Source: JBARRO01 sp049644265 (GTDB lineage Bacteria; Bacteroidota; Ignavibacteria; UBA10030). From it: a stretch of 22,322 nt of DNA. The position numbers were made by a program, and so were the translations under genes. Under the pieces are notes generated by a model, which was not told the DNA's origin, did not search any database, and was given only the letters and a program-made list of their open reading frames with translations. Location: NCBI GenBank assembly GCA_049644265.1, contig JBARRO010000145.1:1-22322 (forward strand). Direction: 5' to 3'. Below, piece after piece: positions 15,983 through 22,322 of the stretch (the stretch's first letter is position 1; the number at the start of each line of letters is the position of its first letter).

Positions 15983-18052
15983 ATGACTTCAATATTGTTG
16001 ATTGGGAGCACGTTTTTAGCTTTGGGAGCACAAGAGCCCATTTGTGCTCCCAAGGGAATTAGATTTCAAAACGGAGAAATTGGTTGCCGAGGTCTCGCGG
16101 TTGTGATTCAAAATCTCCCTCAACATCGGTTCAAATCGTCCACGGGGGTATCATATGCTGATCTAGATGAAGCAGCTATTTACCTTATGAATGAACAAGA
16201 TACATCAGTCTCAGAACAGCCACGAATTGAATATAGATCTCCGGAGGTTGTTGTATCAGCTACAAGGGTGAGGATCTCGACAAGAAACGCACCCTCACCG
16301 GTTTCGGTGCTAACTCGCAAAGATCTTGACTTCAAATTTGCCGATGACCTGTCGACTGCGCTTCAGGGACTGCCTGGCTTCATGGTAAAAGATCTGGGTG
16401 GGAGCAGCGGGATCAAGACTATTTCCATGCGGGGAATGTCTTCGGAACAGAGCTTATTCCTTATCAATGGCATGCGACTGAGTAGCTTCCAAAACGGGTT
16501 GGTGGATCTGGGGCTGGTTCAGCTCGGAGGTTTTGAACGGATAGAGGTGGTCAGGGGTGGCCAATCGGGTCTTTACGGAGCCGATGCCATCGGCGGTACT
16601 GTGAACCTTCTTACTTCAACCTCTCGTGATACCTCCTTTATCACCATTAAAGGGACCGCAGGGTCGGCAGGATATGATCGAATTGACGCAAATGCCCACA
16701 CAAAACTCGGCCCACTTGATGTTTCTGCAGGCCTCGGCAATGAGAGTTCGGCGGGAAATTTCTCGTACGTTTTTCACAATAGTGCAGGTAGCGAACGACG
16801 AACCCGACAAAATTCAGACTCGCGGCTGGTCCATGCCTTCTTTCAATCACACCTGGACCTCCCGGACAACACGCGTGCCCTCGTCTGGACGCAATACTAT
16901 TCGGCCGAGCGGGGCTCCCCCGGACCCGAAACAGGCTCCAATCCCCTTCATGCACGATTGATTGACGACGGCTTAATGAACCTCCTCCAGGTTGAACGCA
17001 GTTCACCCTCGTGGGGATCTGCTGCGGTTTCCGTCAACTATCGACGCAGCAACGAGCAATACAGAGATTTCGAATCCCCACAGCCAGTCGATGACCAGTA
17101 CCTGAATCGATCAATCGCGGGCTTGCTTCAGTGGGATATTCCACTGACGGAATCCCTGATGATAACCAGCGGTGGCGAGCTGGGAACTGCGACTCTTGAA
17201 TCCAACAATGTCCTGAGCTTTGCACGAAGGAACCAGCAGAGCTTCTTTGCGGGGGCCGAATTCGTTATTCCAACCCCTGGGGAATTGATCAGGAAGATTT
17301 CGTGGTTTCCGATGTTTCGTTACGACGATTTCTCGGATGTGGGGGGAATGTGGAGCCCCAGAATCGGTTTCAATGCGTGGTTTGTAGAAGACGGAGCTGT
17401 TCAAGTGCGTTCGTCGGTCGGGAAAAGTTTCCGGGCGCCGTCGTTTAATGAGCTGTACTGGAGGCAGGGGGGAAACCTGTTTTTGACCAGTGAGGAAGCG
17501 ACGACCTACGATGCCGGGATCGAATGTTCGTTTTGGACCGGAGGTCGCCACAGAATCTCTCTCGGATATTTTGCCATCGATCTGCGAAACCGAATTACGG
17601 GCTGGCCTCCGGTGAACATTGCCAGAGCTCTTAACAGAGGAGTGGAAGCGGAATGGGTCTGGGAATATCCCGGTGGGTATTCCGTCTCGCTCAACAGTAG
17701 CTATACAGATGCGCGGAACCGCGGGGAAATCGACTACAACAAGCGCGTCCCTTTTGTCCCGGAATTGGTTGTCAACGGGTCTGTCGCAGGAGAGTTCGGT
17801 GCATTCAGGCCGGTTGTGACGGTGCAATACATGTCCCGGCGTTTCACGACGACGGACAATACTATTGCCCTGAGCTCTGAGCCGTTCGTCATTGTCCAGA
17901 CGGACTTTTCGTATTCGCTGGCAATGGAAGGCATTTCCGTGATCATGCGGCTGAGTATCGATAATCTGTTCAATGAAGATTATGAAGTCGTCAAGTCCTA
18001 TCCCATGCCCCTTCGCACGTATCGGCTCGGTGCCCAATGCACTTTTCGTTAA
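15983..18052 (+). CDS. btuB: BtuB-like vitamin B12 TonB-dependent receptor
   Basis: Outer-membrane receptor importing cobalamin with TonB energy. Numbering uses the ATG at 15983 (689 residues); a GTG at 15974 is an alternative and neither has a clear Shine-Dalgarno. A hydrophobic N-terminus (about 1-17, to ALGAQ) serves as signal peptide but lacks the usual Lys/Arg. Residues 18-85 are an extension I cannot assign. A TonB-box-like EVVVSATR (88-95) leads into the plug (about 96-215), with ISMRGMSSEQSLFLINGMRL and GGQSGLYGADAIGGTVNLL. The barrel includes GKSFRAPSFNELYW and the C-terminal LFNEDYEVVKSYPMPLRTY typical of BtuB-like receptors. The last residue is Arg rather than Phe. The B12 specificity rests on the cobalamin riboswitch upstream and the BtuG-like gene downstream. 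Confidence 0.9.
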   Translation: MTSILLIGSTFLALGAQEPICAPKGIRFQNGEIGCRGLAVVIQNLPQHRFKSSTGVSYADLDEAAIYLMNEQDTSVSEQPRIEYRSPEVVVSATRVRISTRNAPSPVSVLTRKDLDFKFADDLSTALQGLPGFMVKDLGGSSGIKTISMRGMSSEQSLFLINGMRLSSFQNGLVDLGLVQLGGFERIEVVRGGQSGLYGADAIGGTVNLLTSTSRDTSFITIKGTAGSAGYDRIDANAHTKLGPLDVSAGLGNESSAGNFSYVFHNSAGSERRTRQNSDSRLVHAFFQSHLDLPDNTRALVWTQYYSAERGSPGPETGSNPLHARLIDDGLMNLLQVERSSPSWGSAAVSVNYRRSNEQYRDFESPQPVDDQYLNRSIAGLLQWDIPLTESLMITSGGELGTATLESNNVLSFARRNQQSFFAGAEFVIPTPGELIRKISWFPMFRYDDFSDVGGMWSPRIGFNAWFVEDGAVQVRSSVGKSFRAPSFNELYWRQGGNLFLTSEEATTYDAGIECSFWTGGRHRISLGYFAIDLRNRITGWPPVNIARALNRGVEAEWVWEYPGGYSVSLNSSYTDARNRGEIDYNKRVPFVPELVVNGSVAGEFGAFRPVVTVQYMSRRFTTTDNTIALSSEPFVIVQTDFSYSLAMEGISVIMRLSIDNLFNEDYEVVKSYPMPLRTYRLGAQCTFR
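16002..16055 (+). repeat. Direct plus inverted TTGGGAGCAC repeats inside the btuB 5' coding end
   Basis: TTGGGAGCAC occurs at 16002-16011 and 16022-16031, and its reverse complement GTGCTCCCAA at 16044-16053. The second copy and the inverse form a stem of about 12 perfect pairs (16022-16033 with 16042-16053), extendable by G-U and C-G pairs. The first copy could pair with the same inverse, giving two mutually exclusive folds about 20-70 nt inside the btuB frame. Confidence 0.7.
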
Positions 18053-18053
18053 C

Positions 18054-19133
18054 ATGATGAAACTTCCCATGAAAATACGCCTGATTCAAACCATGCTGTT
18101 CGGCATTTTCATAATTCTTGGCGGTTCCTGTAAACAAAAATCTGTCGAACCGACGCCGACCCCATCCCGGGGAGTATACATTGTCAACGAAGGGGCATTT
18201 GGCCAGTCGAACGCGGAGTTGTCGTTCTATTCTCCAGACGATAACAGTGTGACAACGAATGTGTTTTCAGGATTCAATTCCGGAAAAACCCTCGGTGACG
18301 TGGCAAACCGGATGGTGATTGCCGGCGGCCTCGGATATATCGTCGTCAACCACTCCAACAAGGTGGAGGTGATAGACATAGAAACGAACAAGTCCGTGAA
18401 AACCATCATGCTGAGTTCCTCTCCGCGGGACATTGCAGTTCTCAGCGAGACCAAGGCTTATGTTACGAACCAGGACAGTACGGTGAGCGTCGTGAATTTG
18501 CAAACGGGCGGAGAGACGAAAAAAGTTGTCGTTGGGCAGTATCCCGAAGCAGTCGTTGCGATGGGTGGAAAGGCCTACGTCTGCAACGGAGGGTTCGGTT
18601 CAGGGAGAACGGTCTCGGTTCTTGATGTCACAAAAGACAGTGTCGTGAACGTTCTCACGCTTTCTGACGGGCCGTCGTACGCCGTTTCGGGATCGGATGG
18701 AAGGCTTTTCGTTTGCTGCACGGGTTATACCGACTATGCAAACGCTGCCAACAGCACGGACGGCAGACTCTACGTCATTAATACCGCAACGGATACGATT
18801 GTGGATTCTCTGACGATTCCGGGGAATCCTGTCGGGAAGCTGGTGCTCAGCAAGGACAATCTGTTGTATCTCATAGGTCCAGGATCCTTCTCGGGAGGCC
18901 CCATTTCGAAGATCAATGCCCGGCAAAAGCTGGCCTTCGTGTCACAGAGCTTCATTACCGGCGTCTATTACGGCGTAGGTGTTGATCCAGAGACAGGGGA
19001 TGTGTATGCAGGCGACGCGAAGGGATTTGCCAGCAACGGAACCGTCACGATTTTTGGCGCAGAGGGAGTGAAAAAACACGAGATCCTTTCGGGGGTCGGA
19101 GTCGGCCCGAATGGATTTGCATTCAAGCAGTAG
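18054..19133 (+). CDS. btuG: BtuG-like surface beta-propeller lipoprotein
   Basis: A 359-residue YncE-like (YVTN-type) seven-bladed propeller candidate. The ATG at 18054 starts one base after the btuB stop, so translation is coupled; ATGs at 18057 and 18069 also fit and the frame is open further upstream. A lipoprotein signal ends in LGGSC, Cys at residue 26; the -3 Gly is slightly off consensus. Blade motifs include GVYIVNEGAFGQSNAELSFY, NKVEVIDIETNKSVKTI, KAYVTNQDSTVSVVNLQTG, RLYVINTATDTIVDSLTI and GDVYAGDAKGF. In Bacteroides, BtuG is a surface lipoprotein that binds cobalamin very tightly and sits over BtuB. Gene order riboswitch-btuB-propeller lipoprotein matches that system. The fold is firm; B12 binding is inferred from fold and operon. 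Confidence 0.82.
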   Translation: MMKLPMKIRLIQTMLFGIFIILGGSCKQKSVEPTPTPSRGVYIVNEGAFGQSNAELSFYSPDDNSVTTNVFSGFNSGKTLGDVANRMVIAGGLGYIVVNHSNKVEVIDIETNKSVKTIMLSSSPRDIAVLSETKAYVTNQDSTVSVVNLQTGGETKKVVVGQYPEAVVAMGGKAYVCNGGFGSGRTVSVLDVTKDSVVNVLTLSDGPSYAVSGSDGRLFVCCTGYTDYANAANSTDGRLYVINTATDTIVDSLTIPGNPVGKLVLSKDNLLYLIGPGSFSGGPISKINARQKLAFVSQSFITGVYYGVGVDPETGDVYAGDAKGFASNGTVTIFGAEGVKKHEILSGVGVGPNGFAFKQ

Positions 19134-19211
19134 GCAAGGCAATTGTGCCCGTTTGGTTCGTTCCCAAAAATACTCTATTATTCAACGTCATTCTTTAAAG
19201 GAGGTTTGAAT

Positions 19212-19739
19212 ATGAGAAACACGTTGGTTGCTGCCGGCATCGTCCTCATCGCAGCGCTTTCCCGGTTGTTACCCCATCCACCAAACTTTACGCCGATTGC
19301 CGCGATTGCGCTGGCGGGCGGCGTATACATGAACCGGCGGTATGCAATGATCGTCCCGCTTGTGGCCCTGGTGATCAGCGATGCGATCATCGGATTCCAC
19401 AACACCATCTATTATGTCTACGGAAGCTTTGTCCTCATCGGATTGATCGGTCTCTGGCTGAAGTCCCATAAGACCCCCCTGGTAATTTTCGGCGGGGTTC
19501 TGATGAGCTCCGTGCTCTTCTTCCTCATCACCAACTTTGGTGTGTGGCTTGCCGGGGATGGTTTGGTGTACCCGAGATCGCTTGCCGGTCTTATTGAATG
19601 CTACACAGCAGGCATTCCGTTCTTCCGAAATACCATGCTCGGAGACGTTGTGTTTACGGCGGCCCTGTTTGGCATCTTTGAAGGCGTGGAGCGCACGTTA
19701 AAGCAGTCTGAAGCGAAACGTGTGACTCAAGACACTTGA
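19212..19739 (+). CDS. DUF6580-type membrane protein, candidate cobalamin carrier
   Basis: The start at ATG 19212 is set by AAAGGAGG (19197-19204) and gives 175 residues; the frame stays open upstream. About six hydrophobic segments are seen (about 3-20, 27-42, 45-63, 66-84, 90-115, 145-162). The N-terminal SRLLPHPPNFTPIAAIALAG is the hallmark of the DUF6580 putative transport family, whose size and topology resemble substrate-binding S components of ECF transporters. It is the last gene of the riboswitch-led unit, with 78 bp and no terminator after btuG. Known family: putative transporter. Inferred here: inner-membrane movement of B12 or a precursor, complementing BtuB/BtuG. No ECF ATPase or T component lies in the window. 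Confidence 0.78.
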   Translation: MRNTLVAAGIVLIAALSRLLPHPPNFTPIAAIALAGGVYMNRRYAMIVPLVALVISDAIIGFHNTIYYVYGSFVLIGLIGLWLKSHKTPLVIFGGVLMSSVLFFLITNFGVWLAGDGLVYPRSLAGLIECYTAGIPFFRNTMLGDVVFTAALFGIFEGVERTLKQSEAKRVTQDT

Positions 19740-19800
19740 AAGTTTTGTCAAAACCCTTGGATGAAATCATTTTCATGAAGAGTTTTTAACCGCGTTTGTC

Positions 19801-19829
19801 TTGCTCTTCTGGAGGGCGACACATATACT
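19801..19829 (+). promoter_or_regulatory. Candidate promoter for the Lys/Ala-rich protein
   Basis: TTGCTC (19801-19806), 17-bp spacer, TATACT (19824-19829). RNA would begin near 19836, giving a leader of about 80 nt. It follows the B12 unit, which ends at 19739 with only a weak hairpin (ATGAAA/TTTCAT, 19761-19776). Confidence 0.5.
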
Positions 19830-19836
19830 AGGACAT

Positions 19837-19882
19837 GGATGGAATTCATCCGATGCGCTTGGAGGGTTGGTGCCTCCGGCAT
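19837..19882 (+). other. Two leader hairpins before the Lys/Ala-rich gene
   Basis: GGATG/CATCC (19837-19841 with 19847-19851) and a second stem ATGC + GGAGG / CCTCC + GCAT (19853-19856 and 19861-19865 with 19873-19877 and 19879-19882) fill the predicted leader and leave the real Shine-Dalgarno AGGAGG (19906-19911) exposed. They may stabilise the mRNA; function is inferred. Confidence 0.35.
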
Positions 19883-19918
19883 TTACCTAATCACTTACAT
19901 TTCCTAGGAGGTATGAAT

Positions 19919-20197
19919 ATGAAAAAGATTCTTACGTTCGTCCTTGCACTGACGCTTGTCAGTGCGGCTTTCGCTCAAGATAAGAAAGCGGCGCCGGCTA
20001 CACCTGCAACGCCGCCGACCGGCGAGCAGCAGAAGGCAACGCCTGCGACCCCGTCCGCGAACGCTGAAAAGGGACAGGCAAAGAAAGCTGCGAACGCGAA
20101 GAAGCGCGCAGCCAAGAAAGAAGCAAAGTCGACCAAGAAGGCTGCCAAAAAGGAAGCCAAGGCCGCAAAGCAGGAAGCGAAGAGCGAAAAGAAGTAA
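19919..20197 (+). CDS. Small exported Lys/Ala-rich basic protein
   Basis: AGGAGG (19906-19911) is 7 nt before ATG 19919, fixing a 92-residue product; an ATG at 19913 and a longer frame exist but fit worse. Residues 1-19 (MKKILTFVLALTLVSAAFA) are a clear signal peptide. The mature 73 residues start with a Pro/Thr/Ala-rich part (APATPATPPT) and end in a low-complexity tail of KKAAKKEAK-like units. It carries 20 Lys and 1 Arg against 7 acidic residues. No fold family is recognised; it resembles histone H1-like tails in composition and, in being exported, the acid-shock protein Asr. Own promoter and terminator suggest independent, perhaps high, expression. It may bind anionic surface polymers or nucleic acid outside the cytoplasm; this is speculation. 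Confidence 0.75.
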   Translation: MKKILTFVLALTLVSAAFAQDKKAAPATPATPPTGEQQKATPATPSANAEKGQAKKAANAKKRAAKKEAKSTKKAAKKEAKAAKQEAKSEKK

Positions 20198-20217
20198 CCT
20201 GCTTGATGAAACGAATC

Positions 20218-20256
20218 AAAAAGTCTCTATGGCAACATAGAGACTTTTTTGTTTTA
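20218..20256 (+). terminator. Strong intrinsic terminator after the Lys/Ala-rich gene
   Basis: A 14-bp perfect stem, AAAAAGTCTCTATG with CATAGAGACTTTTT (20218-20231 and 20236-20249), loop GCAA, followed by a T-rich tract. The A-rich 5' side could also end transcription from the other strand. Confidence 0.93.
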
Positions 20257-20267
20257 TTGTACCCACC

Positions 20268-21086
20268 ATGCTTCGAAGATATTCCTTCCATCCGCTCATC
20301 ATAGTGTTTTTCACGCTGTTCGTCGTGGACGCATATCCAGTCTTCGCGCAACAGGAAGAAACCGACACGGACGATGAGACCGCGTGGAATCTTTCCGTTC
20401 GCAGTCGCTATCAGAGCACAAACATCAGTCGTGGAGTCGACCTGAGCGAAGGTCAGCCTGCGTGGGGGTATGGACTCCTCCTCATCCACGAAAGTGGATT
20501 CTCCGGGAACACCGGTGCAACGGTCTGGAGCGGCAAAACGCAGAACTGGTTTGTGGGGATTGGTTTTGAGTATGACCTGAACGATCTGATTTCGATCTCA
20601 CTTGATTATACCCACACACGCTATCAGAATGATTCCCTGAATACCGTGGCAAATCTCTCGAATATCCTGACCTTCGATGCGACGCTCGATCTGGACATTG
20701 TGGATCTCTCCGTCTCGTATGACAGGTATTTTGGAGATGGGACAGCAGCGTACTTCGGCGCCAGCGTGTCGGGATGGTTCCGGACCGGGGACTTCACGTT
20801 CCTTCCATCAGTCGATCTTTCGTTCGTGTCCCAGGATGTTACGGTGAGTCGTCTGAGTTCAAAAAAAGGGCCTGGTCTCAGTGCAGGTCAACAATCCTCA
20901 AAGTCCTCAACGGTAAGTCTTACCGGAATGAGCGGCATAACCCTCGATTTGCTTACCAGCTACAATCTCGGAAAAGGTTTCTCGGTTTCGCTCGACCCCA
21001 TGTACGTAATCTCAAAAGCAGAAATTTCAACGCGAACCCATCAGTTCCTCTGGATCGTCGGCCTGCGCTATTCTATTGATTTCTAA
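20268..21086 (+). CDS. Predicted outer-membrane beta-barrel protein of unknown function
   Basis: Protein of 272 residues with a good signal peptide (1-28, ending YPVFAQ) and an acidic start to the mature part (QEETDTDDETAW). The remainder is made of alternating polar/hydrophobic strands, ending LWIVGLRYSIDF with a C-terminal Phe, as in outer-membrane barrels. SVRSRYQSTNISRGVDLSEGQPAWGYGLLLIHESGF recalls small-barrel families of the TorF type (TIGR02001-like), only as a resemblance. The ATG is about 12 nt after the upstream terminator and has no Shine-Dalgarno, so it depends on read-through or on a promoter overlapping the terminator, possibly making a nearly leaderless mRNA. No ligand can be named. 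Confidence 0.75.
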   Translation: MLRRYSFHPLIIVFFTLFVVDAYPVFAQQEETDTDDETAWNLSVRSRYQSTNISRGVDLSEGQPAWGYGLLLIHESGFSGNTGATVWSGKTQNWFVGIGFEYDLNDLISISLDYTHTRYQNDSLNTVANLSNILTFDATLDLDIVDLSVSYDRYFGDGTAAYFGASVSGWFRTGDFTFLPSVDLSFVSQDVTVSRLSSKKGPGLSAGQQSSKSSTVSLTGMSGITLDLLTSYNLGKGFSVSLDPMYVISKAEISTRTHQFLWIVGLRYSIDF

Positions 21087-21088
21087 AC

Positions 21089-21138
21089 GAGAAGCATTTC
21101 TGGGAATTTGAATCTCCCTCAGCTGCTCTTCGCTTCTC
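21089..21138 (+). other. Nested inverted repeats after the barrel gene
   Basis: GAGAAGC (21089-21095) with GCTTCTC (21132-21138) encloses a smaller CTG-GGA / TCC-CAG stem. No real U-run follows. It may be a factor-dependent 3' end; tentative. Confidence 0.3.
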
Positions 21139-21170
21139 TCATTTCTCCGATCCTCCTTGCTTCTTTAGCG

Positions 21171-21185
21171 AAATTCCGGGAATTT
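21171..21185. promoter_or_regulatory. Short dyad upstream of glutamate dehydrogenase
   Basis: AAATTCC-G-GGAATTT is an odd-centred perfect inverted repeat 50 bp before the gdh ATG. A related GGGAATTT also occurs at 21102. Could be a regulator site; no promoter hexamers were confidently placed around it. Confidence 0.3.
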
Positions 21186-21235
21186 TGATATGCTCGTGTC
21201 TAACCTTTCCTTTTGATTTTTTTCCGGAGCCTCCT

Positions 21236-22322
21236 ATGCCTTCCTCGTCCAAAGAAATGAGCTTCTTCGACAACGTGAGCATGCATTTCGACAAAGCTGC
21301 AAAATTTACAGACTACCCAAAGGGCCTGCTTGACCAGATTAAAGAATGTAATAGTGTGTATCATTTCAAATTCCCTGTTCAGAACGAAGATGAATATGAA
21401 GTGGTGTCTGCCTGGCGCGTGGAGCACAGTCATCACAAACTTCCGACGAAGGGGGGAATTCGGTTCAGCGAAGATGTGAACGAGGATGAAGTGATGGCGC
21501 TTGCGGCGCTCATGACGTACAAGTGCTCCATCGTTGATGTCCCGTTTGGCGGGGCCAAAGGCGGGATCAAGATCAATCCCAAAAAATACACAACAAATCA
21601 GCTGCAGCGCATCACCCGTCGATACACGGCAGAACTGGTCAAAAAGAACTTCATCGGGCCGGGCGTGGACGTCCCCGCACCGGACTACGGAACGGGTGAA
21701 CGAGAAATGGCCTGGATCGCCGATACTTACTCGGCCTTCAACCCTGGAGCGATCGATGCAAGTGCGTGTGTTACCGGGAAGCCCATAAGTCAGGGTGGAA
21801 TTCGTGGGAGGAGGGAAGCGACAGGCAGGGGAGTGTTTTTTGGAACCCGCGAGGCATGCATGGTGGCTGAGGATATGAAGAAGCTCGGACTCACGACCGG
21901 TATCGCGGGAAAGCGGATCATCGTACAGGGTCTGGGAAATGTCGGCTACTATGCTGCAAAATTCTTCGAGGAGAATGACTGTAGAATCGTCGGGCTTGCC
22001 GAGTATGAAGGTGCGATCTACAACCCCAAAGGACTGGATGTCGATGATGTTATCAAGCACCGGAAGGCGACACGGTCCATCCTGAGTTATCCGGGTGCAA
22101 CGAATCTGCCCAAATCAATCGAAGCTTTGGAGCTTGACTGCGATATCCTCGTCCCGGCTGCATTGGAGGGCCAAATCACCGCTCAGAATGCCGCACGCAT
22201 CAAGGCCAAAATCATCGCGGAGGGGGCAAATGGTCCGACGACAGCCGAAGCAAGCGACATTCTCCTGAAGAAAGGGACACTCGTTCTGCCCGACATGTAT
22301 CTCAATGCGGGCGGTGTCACCG
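21236..22322 (+). CDS. gdhA: Glutamate dehydrogenase (Glu/Leu/Phe/Val family), 3' cut by window edge
   Basis: Open to the window end; 362 residues are visible of an expected total a little above 410. It interconverts glutamate with 2-oxoglutarate and ammonia using NAD(P). Visible motifs are KLPTKGGIRFSEDVN with substrate-binding Lys72, PFGGAKGGIK with catalytic Lys108, VPAPDYGTGEREMAW with Asp150, ACVTGKPISQGGIRGRREATG (178-197), and the Rossmann QGLGNVG (231-237). All key residues are present. The ACVTGKPISQGGI stretch resembles the hexameric form shared with mitochondrial GDH. GGAG (21226-21229) is 6 nt before the ATG. The NADH/NADPH preference cannot be judged safely. It is not evidently linked to the barrel gene 149 bp upstream. 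Confidence 0.95.
   Translation, partial: MPSSSKEMSFFDNVSMHFDKAAKFTDYPKGLLDQIKECNSVYHFKFPVQNEDEYEVVSAWRVEHSHHKLPTKGGIRFSEDVNEDEVMALAALMTYKCSIVDVPFGGAKGGIKINPKKYTTNQLQRITRRYTAELVKKNFIGPGVDVPAPDYGTGEREMAWIADTYSAFNPGAIDASACVTGKPISQGGIRGRREATGRGVFFGTREACMVAEDMKKLGLTTGIAGKRIIVQGLGNVGYYAAKFFEENDCRIVGLAEYEGAIYNPKGLDVDDVIKHRKATRSILSYPGATNLPKSIEALELDCDILVPAALEGQITAQNAARIKAKIIAEGANGPTTAEASDILLKKGTLVLPDMYLNAGGVT

Noticed and set aside
17973..18053. Long start of the BtuG-like protein inside btuB
   Set aside because: It would bury the lipoprotein signal behind 27 extra residues; the ATG at 18054, one base after the btuB stop, is far more likely.
17111..18070. Long minus-strand open frame (319 codons)
   Set aside because: It lies antisense to the well-supported btuB barrel region, its translation is Arg/His/Pro-rich and resembles no family, and no promoter or ribosome site supports it.
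19143..19211. Longer N-terminus for the DUF6580 protein
   Set aside because: AAAGGAGG sits just before ATG 19212, and the extra residues do not look like this family.
21200..22060. Minus-strand open frame of 286 codons
   Set aside because: Antisense to glutamate dehydrogenase, whose motifs are all intact on the + strand.

Overview
The window comes from a Gram-negative member of the Fibrobacterota-Chlorobiota-Bacteroidota (FCB) group, most likely Ignavibacteriota or a closely related lineage. This is inferred from protein content: a PorV/PorQ-family outer-membrane protein, a secreted protein with a C-terminal domain resembling the type 9 secretion (T9SS) sorting signal, a GWxTD-domain protein, a TonB-dependent receptor with an N-terminal carboxypeptidase-regulatory-like domain, and a BtuB/BtuG-like vitamin B12 pair. 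GC content looks moderate, and several promoter-like sites resemble sigma70 (TTGACA-17-TATATT) rather than the classical Bacteroides type. All 13 genes that can be supported lie on the + strand; two are cut by the window edges.

Layout. (1) 2-1990: the C-terminus of a class V aminotransferase followed 9 bp later by serA, a likely serine-biosynthesis pair. (2) 2076-10271: a promoter, a roughly 200-nt structured leader, a TonB-dependent receptor, a 1193-residue secreted protein with a T9SS-like C-terminal domain and a PorV/PorQ-like barrel, closed by a strong intrinsic terminator. (3) 10333-14950: an envelope gene cluster with a PIG-L-like protein lacking the zinc-binding motif, a GWxTD protein and a secreted NHL-repeat protein; the last two overlap. 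(4) 14951-15586: ssb, behind a promoter with a perfect 14-bp palindrome abutting the -35. (5) 15617-19739: a B12 acquisition locus with a cobalamin riboswitch, a terminator and probable antiterminator, a BtuB-like receptor, a BtuG-like beta-propeller lipoprotein and a DUF6580 membrane protein that is a candidate inner-membrane carrier. (6) 19801-20256: a small exported Lys/Ala-rich protein with its own promoter and terminator. (7) 20268-21086: an uncharacterised outer-membrane barrel. (8) 21236 to the end: glutamate dehydrogenase, cut by the window edge.

The best-supported functional system is the B12 locus: the riboswitch senses cobalamin, BtuG captures it at the surface, BtuB moves it through the outer membrane, and DUF6580 may carry it inward. 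The most unusual signals are the degenerate PIG-L protein, the repeated and inverted TTGGGAGCAC element just inside the btuB reading frame, the receptor/T9SS cargo/PorV unit with no SusD, and the orphan Shine-Dalgarno in the receptor leader. No tRNA, rRNA, CRISPR array, transposase or phage gene was seen.
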